From Bacteroidota bacterium (GTDB lineage: Bacteria; Bacteroidota; Bacteroidia; B-17B0; Aurantibacillaceae): a stretch of DNA of 5,317 nt. The notes beneath the pieces are model-generated. The model was not told the origin of the DNA, did no database searches, and saw only the letters and a program-made list of their open reading frames with translations. The position numbers and the translations under genes were made by a program. Positions 1 to 5,317 of the stretch are shown here, piece after piece. The DNA lies in contig CANFQR010000130.1 of the NCBI GenBank assembly GCA_947449125.1, positions 1 to 5,317 of the forward strand. Direction: 5' to 3'. Numbering within the stretch: position 1 is the first letter of the stretch; every line of letters begins with the position of its first letter.

Positions 1-566
1 GTAAGTTTAATGGTGTTGATAATGTGGTAATAAGCAACACAGGCTATACCGGAGCAGGAGGATTTGAGTTATATTTTGATAATGAATACGCCGAAAAAAT
101 GTGGACTGATATTTTTGAAGCTGGTCAGGAATTTGACATTAAACCTATTGGTTTAGGCGCTCGCGACACCTTGCGTTTAGAAATGGGTTTTTGTTTATAT
201 GGAAATGATATTAACGACAGCACTTCTCCAATTGAAGCAGGCTTAGGATGGATTACAAAATTTACCAAAGAGTTTACAAACAGAAAAAATATAGAGCAGC
301 AAAAATTAAATGGCGTTACCACTAAATTAGTTGGGTTTGAAATGATAGACAGAGGTATTCCTCGCCATGATTATGAAATAGCTGATGCTAATGGAAATAT
401 TATTGGAAAAGTTACTTCAGGAACGCAGTCACCAACATTAAATAAAGCAATTGGCATGGGTTATGTAAATACAGAGTTTTCAAAACCGGAGTCGGAGATT
501 TTTATTTTAATCAGAGAAAAAGCAATAAAAGCAAAAGTTTGCAAATTACCTTTCCTTAAGAAATAA
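1..566 (+). CDS. gcvT: Aminomethyltransferase, glycine cleavage system T protein (5'-truncated by window edge)
   Basis: The T protein takes the aminomethyl group carried on lipoylated H protein, releases ammonia and passes the one-carbon unit to tetrahydrofolate, giving 5,10-methylene-THF in the cytoplasm. The frame is open from base 3, giving 187 visible codons; a full protein is about 360 residues, so roughly the N-terminal half is missing. A GTG at 24 is only an internal valine and not the start. Family landmarks seen in order are [14 protein letters not shown] near the left edge, then [20 protein letters not shown] and SPIEAGLGW, and in the C-terminal barrel domain [27 protein letters not shown] and a short basic tail ending LPFLKK. 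These motifs fit GcvT better than the related folate-binding YgfZ or sarcosine/dimethylglycine dehydrogenase modules, because the protein ends directly after the barrel. The stop is TAA at 564-566. No other gcv gene is visible, and the next feature is a tRNA 67 bp downstream. Confidence 0.95.
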   Translation, partial: KFNGVDNVVISNTGYTGAGGFELYFDNEYAEKMWTDIFEAGQEFDIKPIGLGARDTLRLEMGFCLYGNDINDSTSPIEAGLGWITKFTKEFTNRKNIEQQKLNGVTTKLVGFEMIDRGIPRHDYEIADANGNIIGKVTSGTQSPTLNKAIGMGYVNTEFSKPESEIFILIREKAIKAKVCKLPFLKK

Positions 567-605
567 TATAGCAATCAAAAAAACAGATTAATAAAAAATT
601 AATTA

Positions 606-613
606 TACTTTTG
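606..613 (+). promoter_or_regulatory. Candidate -7 promoter element for tRNA-Ala
   Basis: TACTTTTG matches the Bacteroidota primary-sigma -7 consensus TAnnTTTG exactly. It would place the transcript start near 620, about 14 nt before the mature tRNA 5' end, which is a sensible leader length. No clear TTG is seen at the -33 position (about 580-590), so the call rests on one element plus position. Confidence 0.45.
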
Positions 614-633
614 TAACAGAATAACCAAACAAC

Positions 634-707
634 GGGGGATTAGCTCATTTGGCTAGAGCGCTTCGCTGGCAGTGAAGAGGTGATCGGTTCGAATCCGATA
701 TTCTCCA
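634..707 (+). tRNA. tRNA-Ala, anticodon GGC
   Basis: A full cloverleaf can be folded by hand in 74 nt. The acceptor stem is 634-640 with 700-706, the D stem 643-646 with 656-659, the anticodon stem 661-665 with 673-677, and the T stem 683-687 with 695-699 around the loop TTCGAAT. The seven-base anticodon loop is CTGGCAG, with anticodon GGC at 668-670, reading alanine GCC and GCU codons. The third acceptor pair is G636:U704, i.e. G3:U70, the classic alanine identity element, and the discriminator base is A707. The bases after it are CAG, so the 3' CCA is not encoded and must be added by the CCA-adding enzyme. The anticodon stem closes with a G31-U39 wobble. It appears as a single gene with its own likely promoter and terminator. 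Confidence 0.97.
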
Positions 708-718
708 CAGATTAATAA

Positions 719-748
719 AAAAGTGCCGCGCAAATGTGCGGCACTTTT
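719..748. terminator. Bidirectional intrinsic terminator between tRNA-Ala and the convergent phosphatase gene
   Basis: The arms at 719-731 and 736-748 form a 13-bp stem (GTGCCGC core paired with GCGGCAC, one internal G-T) around the tetraloop AAAT. On the + strand the stem is followed by TTTTGTTTAGTTT. On the - strand it is followed by TTTTTTATTAAT. It starts 12 nt after the tRNA and no gene lies between it and the 3' end of the gene on the other strand, so it can end transcripts from both sides. Confidence 0.88.
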
Positions 749-768
749 GTTTAGTTTAAAGTTTAAAA

Positions 769-791
769 AGTTTAATGCGGCACATTAAACT
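769..791. repeat. Perfect 9-bp inverted repeat with 5-nt loop
   Basis: AGTTTAATG at 769-777 pairs with CATTAAACT at 783-791 around the loop CGGCA. It sits 20 bp beyond the terminator hairpin, within a run of GTTTA-type units (751-775). It lacks a strong T-tract on either side, so it is a weaker terminator candidate; it could be a secondary transcript-end stabiliser for the - strand gene. The function is not established. Confidence 0.6.
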
Positions 792-811
792 GACTTGAAA
801 ATCTTTATCAG

Positions 812-829
812 AATTAATGGCCATGAATT
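812..829. repeat. 18-bp near-palindrome centred on ATGGCCAT
   Basis: AATT-A-ATGGCCAT-G-AATT is self-complementary except for one mismatched pair (A816 and G825). It has no loop, so as DNA it resembles a dimeric-protein binding site rather than an RNA hairpin. It lies in the gap between two converging transcripts, more than 100 bp past the 3' end of the - strand gene, where a regulatory operator would be unexpected. It may be chance in AT-rich DNA. Confidence 0.35.
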
Positions 830-931
830 TGTGCCGAAACCAATTGAAAACTTTACCGGTTTATAAAATTTGACTTACTTGTTTTTAAGGTTCTTTAATA
901 AAGGTGTGTTTGAATAGTTACAGTTCAACTT

Positions 932-2308
932 CTATAATTTGAAACCTACTATTGACACATCGTCAATTTGTTCCAGTTCCCCTTTCCAGTCTTCAAACCT
1001 TGCATTTAATTCGGTTTTTTGTTCTTTCATATGCAAGAGAGAAATTTCATTGAGTGTTTGAAACAATCGTTTTTTCATATATTTCTTAGAGTTTTCTCCC
1101 CCAAACTGATCGTAGTAGCCATCAGTACATAAATACAAAGTTGCACCTTTTTCAAGGTTAATTTCGTAATTTGTAAATGATTCATTTCGCCTTCCTTTAC
1201 CCACATTCATTCTGTCGTAAGGTAATTTTTCGAATGAGCCATCTCTGTATATAATTGGACTGTTGTTGGCGCCAGCATACGTTATTCTTAAATCATCTTT
1301 CTTTACAGATAATTTAATGATGACACCATCCATACCATCGTTTATTCCGTAGTTTGACATCATTGATAAAAGACGTGAGCGCACGTGATTAAATATTTCG
1401 TTCGGCTCAGAAATACCTCGTTCAATAACCGCCTCATTTAAAAACGAAATATTTAGCAAACTCATAAAAGCCCCCGGCACACCGTGGCCGGTGCTATCGC
1501 ATAAGGCAAAATAAAAAAAGTCGTTTTTAACTGTAGCCCAGTAAAAGTCACCGCTTACATTGCTTTTAGGTTTAAACAAAACAAAATAATCTTGTAAATT
1601 TTGCTGTATTAAATCTTTGCTACCTAGTAAAGCCTCTTGTATGTGTTTGGCATAATTAATACTATCCAAAAGTTCTTTATTTTTTTTCGCAACTTTTAAA
1701 CGAGATGATTTCACCTGTCGGTTTTTTATTAATACTAAATCTATATATGAGTCGTTTTCATAATTAATTACAATTGAAAACGCAAGCGTGTAAGCAATAC
1801 TAAAAAACAAGTTCGCGTGGTAAATAGGGGTGTAATCTTTCAAAGGATACCACGGCTCAATATATTCAGCAGTCATAATACCTAAAAACGAAACAAGGCA
1901 CATGAAAATTGTTAAACCAATTAATTGTTTTGTTTTATAAAAAGCGGCAAATATGAAAATAAAAAACGGAAAAAGTAAAAACAAAAAGCCAGCTTTAGGC
2001 CCACAATATAAAGTACAAAAAACGATATTTAATGCGGCAGGAATAAAAAAAAAGTACTTGCTAAAATTGTATTGTTTTTTGCCATTAAGATAAGGGGTCA
2101 GAAACAAAGAAATAGTGGTTAAAAAAAGGACTAGTATATAAGGTTTGGAATAATTACCCTCTGCAGAAAGATAAATTAAAAAAATTGGACAGCAAAAGCC
2201 TATCAGCGATAATCTATTAGAATTCTTTACGACAAATTTTTCATAAAAACTCATTCTTCTAGTTACGCCAGAATTAACAGCCTTACTAATTATTTTATTA
2301 ATTTCCAT
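932..2308 (-). CDS. Membrane-anchored PP2C/SpoIIE-family protein serine/threonine phosphatase
   Basis: This 458-residue protein is predicted to dephosphorylate serine/threonine-phosphorylated partners in the cytoplasm in response to a membrane signal. The N-terminal half has six hydrophobic segments (about 33-49, 57-74, 84-103, 106-124, 128-147 and 164-182), then a charged helical linker (about 190-225) with the family's typical SINYAKHIQEALL segment. The SpoIIE catalytic domain fills 225-458. Its metal-binding and catalytic acids appear intact: D254 in VSGDFYW, D271 in CDSTGHGVPGAFMS, D327 in GMDG, D396 in CTDGYYDQFGG and D449-D450 in QIDDVSIVG. YAGANN (344-349) is also characteristic. ATG at 2306-2308 is the first possible start because an in-frame TAA lies three codons upstream; there is no Shine-Dalgarno sequence, as usual in Bacteroidota. 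Such enzymes often act on STAS-domain anti-anti-sigma proteins, but no STAS or anti-sigma kinase gene is next to it, so its target is unknown. The membrane part matches no named sensor domain that I recognise. Confidence 0.92.
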   Translation of the reverse strand: MEINKIISKAVNSGVTRRMSFYEKFVVKNSNRLSLIGFCCPIFLIYLSAEGNYSKPYILVLFLTTISLFLTPYLNGKKQYNFSKYFFFIPAALNIVFCTLYCGPKAGFLFLLFPFFIFIFAAFYKTKQLIGLTIFMCLVSFLGIMTAEYIEPWYPLKDYTPIYHANLFFSIAYTLAFSIVINYENDSYIDLVLIKNRQVKSSRLKVAKKNKELLDSINYAKHIQEALLGSKDLIQQNLQDYFVLFKPKSNVSGDFYWATVKNDFFYFALCDSTGHGVPGAFMSLLNISFLNEAVIERGISEPNEIFNHVRSRLLSMMSNYGINDGMDGVIIKLSVKKDDLRITYAGANNSPIIYRDGSFEKLPYDRMNVGKGRRNESFTNYEINLEKGATLYLCTDGYYDQFGGENSKKYMKKRLFQTLNEISLLHMKEQKTELNARFEDWKGELEQIDDVSIVGFKL

Positions 2309-2342
2309 ATTTTTTTAAGACATTTTGATGTGGTAATTTTAG

Positions 2343-2377
2343 CAAAGTTATTTAAATATTAAAAATTTTATCACAAA
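2343..2377 (-). promoter_or_regulatory. Promoter of the SpoIIE-family phosphatase gene
   Basis: Read on the - strand, TAACTTTG (2350-2343) is an exact TAnnTTTG -7 element, and a TTTG (2377-2374) lies 23 nt upstream as the -33 element, the upper end of the spacing accepted in Bacteroidota. The predicted transcript start is near 2336, giving a leader of about 28 nt. That leader contains a two-codon open frame, ATG TCT TAA, just before the real start. Confidence 0.6.
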
Positions 2378-2410
2378 ATAATCGATAAAACATTAAAGAT
2401 CAGTTAAATA

Positions 2411-2446
2411 GCGTTTATTAAAAAAATTAAATTACGCGTTTATTAA
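2411..2446. repeat. 11-bp direct repeat GCGTTTATTAA, two copies 25 bp apart
   Basis: Identical copies lie at 2411-2421 and 2436-2446, separated by 14 bp of A/T-rich sequence. The start-to-start distance is 25 bp, between two and two and a half helical turns. They sit upstream of both divergent genes. A tandem binding site for a regulator is possible, but no bound protein can be named. Confidence 0.45.
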
Positions 2447-2543
2447 TGTAATAAAAGGTTCAATACTCAATTCAATTTTGTACATTGTGTGATTACACTT
2501 TAAAATCGCCATAATCTAGGTGGCCGGTTACTAAAAAACGATT

Positions 2544-3857
2544 ATGAACTTTACAAAAACGCTCGCTAACTTCAATATTAATTCTTTAAATGAAATGCAG
2601 TTGGCAAGCATAAAAGCTATTTCAAATTTAAATGATGTTGTATTAATCTCACCAACAGGTTCCGGAAAAACGTTGGCTTATCTTTTGCCGTTACTTGCTA
2701 GTTTAGAAAAAGATAATACTGAGGTACAAGCACTTTTACTGGTCCCAACTCGTGAATTAGCTATACAAATTGAGCAGGTATTTAAAAAAATGAATACTGG
2801 TTATAAAGTAAATACCTGTTATGGCGGGCATGATGCAAAAACAGAAAAAAATAATTTACAATCTCCTCCCGCTTTATTGATAGGTACTCCCGGTAGAATA
2901 AATGATCATCTTACTAAAAATAATTTTCGTACTAACAACATAAAAACGTTACTACTAGATGAGTTCGATAAATCATTGGAAGCAGGATTTCAGGAAGAAA
3001 TGGAATCCATCATAAAAAAATGTTCAGCTCTTAAACAGCGGATTTTAATTTCCGCAACAAATCTTGAAGAAATTCCACAATTTGTAGGACTTCGAAATCA
3101 GCAAGAACTAAATTTCTCGGATTACACCTCTCAGTCAAAAACAACGTTAACAATAAAGTATGTTAGAGTTATTGGAGATGATAAACTTGAAAGTTTAATG
3201 TTATTGATAGGAAAGCTTAGTAATAAATCTACCGTTGTTTTTTGTAATCACCGGGAGGCAGTTAACCGAATTAGTGAACAATTAGCAAGGTATAAAATAG
3301 GACATGGTATATATCATGGCGGATTGGAGCAAATGGAGAGAGAAAAAACAATTATAAAACTTCGAAATGGAAGTATACACTTATTAATTGCTACCGATCT
3401 TGCAGCCAGAGGCATTGATATACCAGAAATTGAATCGGTAGTTCATTATCAGTTGCCTGATACAGAAGATACAATGACACATAGAAATGGTAGAACAGCA
3501 AGAATGCATGCAACCGGAACGGTTTATTTTTTATTGGATAAGGAAGATACCTTGCCCGGTTTTATAAATTGTGCTCCGGAAGAAGAAGAACTTCCAAAAA
3601 AATTCAATTTACCAAAACCAACCCCTTGGAAAACGCTTTACATTGCTGCCGGAAAAAAAGATAAAATAAATAAAATTGATATTGTTGGCGCACTTTTAAA
3701 CAATTCAAATTTGCAGAAAGACGAATTGGGAAGAATTGATGTGTTGGATTATTCGGCGTATGTTGCCGTAAAAAGCCAAAAAATAGAAGGCGCCTTAAAC
3801 GCAATTAAAGAACTGAAAATAAAAAATAAAAAAATAAAAATTCAATTGGCAACTTAA
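2544..3857 (+). CDS. DEAD-box ATP-dependent RNA helicase with DbpA-type RNA-binding domain
   Basis: This 437-residue cytoplasmic enzyme (E. coli DbpA is about 457) is predicted to unwind short RNA duplexes using ATP, probably in large-subunit ribosome assembly. RecA-like domain 1 (about 1-195) shows a Q-motif glutamine (Q19), motif I SPTGSGKT (36-43), Ia PTRELA (68-73), a GG pair (94-95), Ib TPGR (115-118), motif II DEFD (139-142) and motif III SAT (170-172). Domain 2 (about 205-340) has VVFCN (231-235), motif V ATDLAARGID (283-292) and motif VI HRNGRTAR (313-320). After an acidic linker, residues 362-437 (TLYIAAGKKDKI, DIVGALL, LGRIDVLDYSAYVAV, KIKNKKIKI) match the DbpA RNA-binding domain, which in E. 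coli binds helix 92 of 23S rRNA. ATG 2544 follows an in-frame TAA at 2532, so no longer start exists, and no Shine-Dalgarno sequence is seen. The motif II phenylalanine and the N and A changes in motif VI are unusual, but the acidic, lysine and arginine catalytic residues remain. The architecture is clear; strict orthology with dbpA is inferred. Confidence 0.93.
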   Translation: MNFTKTLANFNINSLNEMQLASIKAISNLNDVVLISPTGSGKTLAYLLPLLASLEKDNTEVQALLLVPTRELAIQIEQVFKKMNTGYKVNTCYGGHDAKTEKNNLQSPPALLIGTPGRINDHLTKNNFRTNNIKTLLLDEFDKSLEAGFQEEMESIIKKCSALKQRILISATNLEEIPQFVGLRNQQELNFSDYTSQSKTTLTIKYVRVIGDDKLESLMLLIGKLSNKSTVVFCNHREAVNRISEQLARYKIGHGIYHGGLEQMEREKTIIKLRNGSIHLLIATDLAARGIDIPEIESVVHYQLPDTEDTMTHRNGRTARMHATGTVYFLLDKEDTLPGFINCAPEEEELPKKFNLPKPTPWKTLYIAAGKKDKINKIDIVGALLNNSNLQKDELGRIDVLDYSAYVAVKSQKIEGALNAIKELKIKNKKIKIQLAT

Positions 3858-3892
3858 TAGTTTTATGGTTGCGGGCCAATTAAATTATTTTT
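3844..3892 (+). terminator. Weak candidate hairpin terminator after the helicase gene
   Basis: AATTGGC at 3844-3850, overlapping the last helicase codons, pairs with GCCAATT at 3875-3881. A further AAC/GTT match (3851-3853 with 3868-3870) sits inside, leaving a GCGG bulge. A T-rich stretch with six consecutive T follows. The large loop and bulge make it a weak terminator, so read-through into the next gene is likely. Confidence 0.3.
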
Positions 3893-3899
3893 TATATCA

Positions 3900-5317
3900 A
3901 TGAAAAATGCAAGAACAATAATTTTAATTAACACCGCTTTCTTTCTATTGGTGCTTGTATTATTGGCTTACATTGTTTTAAGAGCCGCCTGCGTTGACAT
4001 GACGCACGACGAAGCTTACTCTTTTTATAACGCTAAGATTTTTTGGTGGGTAGAAACCTTGTGCACAGGCAATACACACTGGTTTAATTTTATAGCTATT
4101 AAAACTTGCATTTTTTTTGGTGTAGAAAAAACTTTTTATTTAAGAGGCTTCAGCTTGTTGTGCTCTTTTCTGTTTTTGTTACTAGTGTGGGTTTTTATAA
4201 AAAAAATGGAAAACCCGTTTTTAAAAATTTTTGTAGCTGCCTTTTTATTGTTAAACCCGTTTTTAGTTGATTATCTTGCCTTGGCCAGAGGTTATTCTGC
4301 CGGTATAATGTTTGAATGTGCCAGCTTGTTTTATGCCTACTTATATTTAAATAACAAGAATATTAAAGCAGCAACGGCTTCCCTTTTTTTGGCTGGTTTA
4401 AGTGCAATAGCCAATTTTAATTTTTTTTATTTTTTTACAGCTTATGCTTTGCTACATTTTTATATCTTATATTTTAAAAACAGACAAGGAGTTTTAAAAA
4501 ACAAATTAGTTTACATTGAAATTATTTTTACCGGAATAATAGTTTGTGTAGTATTAAAAGCCCTTAGTTTTATTACAAATTGTTCAAACGACATTGGTAA
4601 TTACGGTGGAACAAATTTTATTTCCTCGGTGTTTTCTGGGTTTATAGATAGTTTGTTATATAAACAGGTCAGATTAAATTTTAAAACCCTTTACATTATT
4701 GCCGTTTTATTTTTTATTTTGGCTTTATTGGCGCTTATTATCGGAGTTTTTAGGCGAAAAAAGCACAACAACCAGCTTTACTTTTTTGCGGCTATTTTAT
4801 TGGCAATAATGTTTGTTTTAGCAATCATAAACAAGTGGTGCTTTGGTGTGCTTTACCCCACCTACAGAACCACTTTTATGTTTTATCCATTAATAACGTT
4901 GGTGCTAGTTGGCTTTTTTGCCAATTTAAAAGTAATTAAAATTAAAAACGGGTTGCTTTTAATGATGAGCTTGGGGCTTATTATTAATTTTTTAGGTAGC
5001 ATTAATGTTAAATCAACTTTTGATTATGCAGAGCAAGCCGATGCTAAAAGAGCATTTTGTTATGCGGATAGTTTAGGTGCTAAACACGTTGGTATATCTC
5101 CTGAATTATACGGTGTTTTTAGAAATTATTACCAACAAACAAACCGCTTTAAATTTTCTTTTAATGGATACAGTTTACATTCAAAAAATATGCAAAAAAG
5201 CGATTCAATTAATTTAAAATTAAAAGCTTTAGATTACTTGATACTTTTTCCGCCGTATAATTTTAATTTTTATATGGCACAGGCCATTAACTTAAAATCC
5301 ATAAAGTACTATCAAAC
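3900..5317 (+). CDS. Polytopic membrane protein, putative GT-C-fold glycosyltransferase (3' end beyond window)
   Basis: The frame is open from ATG 3900 to the right edge, giving 472 complete codons and no stop. An in-frame TAG at 3858 means ATG 3900 is the first possible start; there is no Shine-Dalgarno sequence. About ten hydrophobic segments are visible, beginning at residues 6-26 and including about 82-100, 108-126, 133-150, 203-223, 262-284, 293-311 and 351-368. After residue 370 a more polar region begins, probably periplasmic. The first long loop carries THDEAYS (35-41), like the acidic Asp-Glu loop of GT-C transferases, which use polyprenyl-phosphate sugars. Other landmarks are NTHWFN (58-63), LARGYS (128-133) and YPTYRTTFMFYPL (319-331), a pattern I associate with uncharacterised Bacteroidota membrane proteins of this type. 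The likely role is transfer of a sugar to a lipid or protein on the outer face of the inner membrane; donor and acceptor are unknown. It lies 42 bp after the helicase in the same direction, so co-transcription is possible. The membrane topology is certain; the enzymatic call is inference. Confidence 0.6.
   Translation, partial: MKNARTIILINTAFFLLVLVLLAYIVLRAACVDMTHDEAYSFYNAKIFWWVETLCTGNTHWFNFIAIKTCIFFGVEKTFYLRGFSLLCSFLFLLLVWVFIKKMENPFLKIFVAAFLLLNPFLVDYLALARGYSAGIMFECASLFYAYLYLNNKNIKAATASLFLAGLSAIANFNFFYFFTAYALLHFYILYFKNRQGVLKNKLVYIEIIFTGIIVCVVLKALSFITNCSNDIGNYGGTNFISSVFSGFIDSLLYKQVRLNFKTLYIIAVLFFILALLALIIGVFRRKKHNNQLYFFAAILLAIMFVLAIINKWCFGVLYPTYRTTFMFYPLITLVLVGFFANLKVIKIKNGLLLMMSLGLIINFLGSINVKSTFDYAEQADAKRAFCYADSLGAKHVGISPELYGVFRNYYQQTNRFKFSFNGYSLHSKNMQKSDSINLKLKALDYLILFPPYNFNFYMAQAINLKSIKYYQ

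Larger units (their letters stand above)
2309..2543. other. Divergent intergenic region between phosphatase and helicase genes
   Basis: This 235-bp, very AT-rich spacer separates two divergent genes. It holds the phosphatase promoter on the - strand side and the 11-bp direct repeat at 2411-2446. For the helicase on the + strand, the best -7 candidate is CAATTTTG at 2473-2480, one mismatch from TAnnTTTG, with no clear TTG upstream. This would give a leader of about 55 nt. No small gene, RNA gene or riboswitch-like fold was recognised here. Confidence 0.5.

Noticed and set aside
24..26. GTG as a possible start codon of the first gene
   Set aside because: The frame is open upstream to the window edge, and the protein begins mid-domain at a conserved GcvT motif, so the gene is cut by the window.
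125..322. Open reading frame on the - strand, 65 codons, inside gcvT
   Set aside because: It lies fully antisense to a clearly conserved GcvT coding region, has no recognisable motif and looks like a by-product of that gene's codons.
567..931. tRNA-associated integration site (tRNA gene as attachment site for a mobile element)
   Set aside because: No integrase, no partial repeat of the tRNA 3' end and no composition shift is visible in the window; the neighbours are ordinary chromosomal genes.
2487..2498. GTGT-N4-ACAC dyad upstream of the helicase, considered as a CRP/FNR-like operator
   Set aside because: The arms are only 4 bp and the flanking bases do not extend the symmetry, so it is not distinguishable from chance.
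3604..3804. Open reading frame on the - strand, 66 codons, inside the helicase gene
   Set aside because: It is antisense to the conserved DbpA RNA-binding domain and has low-complexity composition (Phe/Leu/Arg/Gln) with no family signature.
3858..3865. TAGTTTTA as a separate -7 promoter for the GT-C-like gene
   Set aside because: It is one mismatch from TAnnTTTG but has no -33 element at a suitable distance; such matches are frequent in this AT-rich sequence.

Overview
The window looks like an ordinary chromosomal stretch from a low-GC member of the Bacteroidota (Flavobacteriia/Sphingobacteriia-like). The evidence is AT-rich DNA (about one third G+C by eye), no Shine-Dalgarno sequence at any of the three visible starts, matches to the phylum's -7 promoter element TAnnTTTG, and a membrane-anchored SpoIIE-type phosphatase of the kind common in this phylum.

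Layout from left to right. The 3' half of gcvT (glycine cleavage system T protein, + strand) runs off the left edge and ends at 566. A complete tRNA-Ala with anticodon GGC lies at 634-707, with a likely promoter just upstream. A strong hairpin at 719-748 has T-rich flanks on both strands, so it probably terminates both the tRNA and the convergent gene to its right. The spacer at 749-931 holds a second inverted repeat and an 18-bp near-palindrome. A - strand gene at 932-2308 encodes a six-helix membrane protein with a cytoplasmic PP2C/SpoIIE phosphatase domain. A divergent intergenic region at 2309-2543 contains a good promoter for that gene and an 11-bp direct repeat. A + strand gene at 2544-3857 encodes a DEAD-box RNA helicase with a C-terminal DbpA-type 23S rRNA-binding domain and an altered motif II (DEFD). 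From 3900 to the right edge, a large polytopic membrane protein with GT-C glycosyltransferase-like features is open at its 3' end.

The genes do not form an obvious pathway. They cover one-carbon metabolism, translation (tRNA-Ala and a ribosome-assembly-type helicase), signalling (the phosphatase) and envelope glycan or lipid modification (the GT-C-like protein). The helicase and GT-C-like gene are co-oriented and 42 bp apart, so they may be co-transcribed, although a weak hairpin lies between them. I found no mobile element, CRISPR array, toxin-antitoxin pair, defence system or convincing new multi-gene system. The points most worth a second look are the helicase motif changes, the cluster of GCGGCAC repeats behind the tRNA, and the phosphatase with an unassigned membrane sensor.
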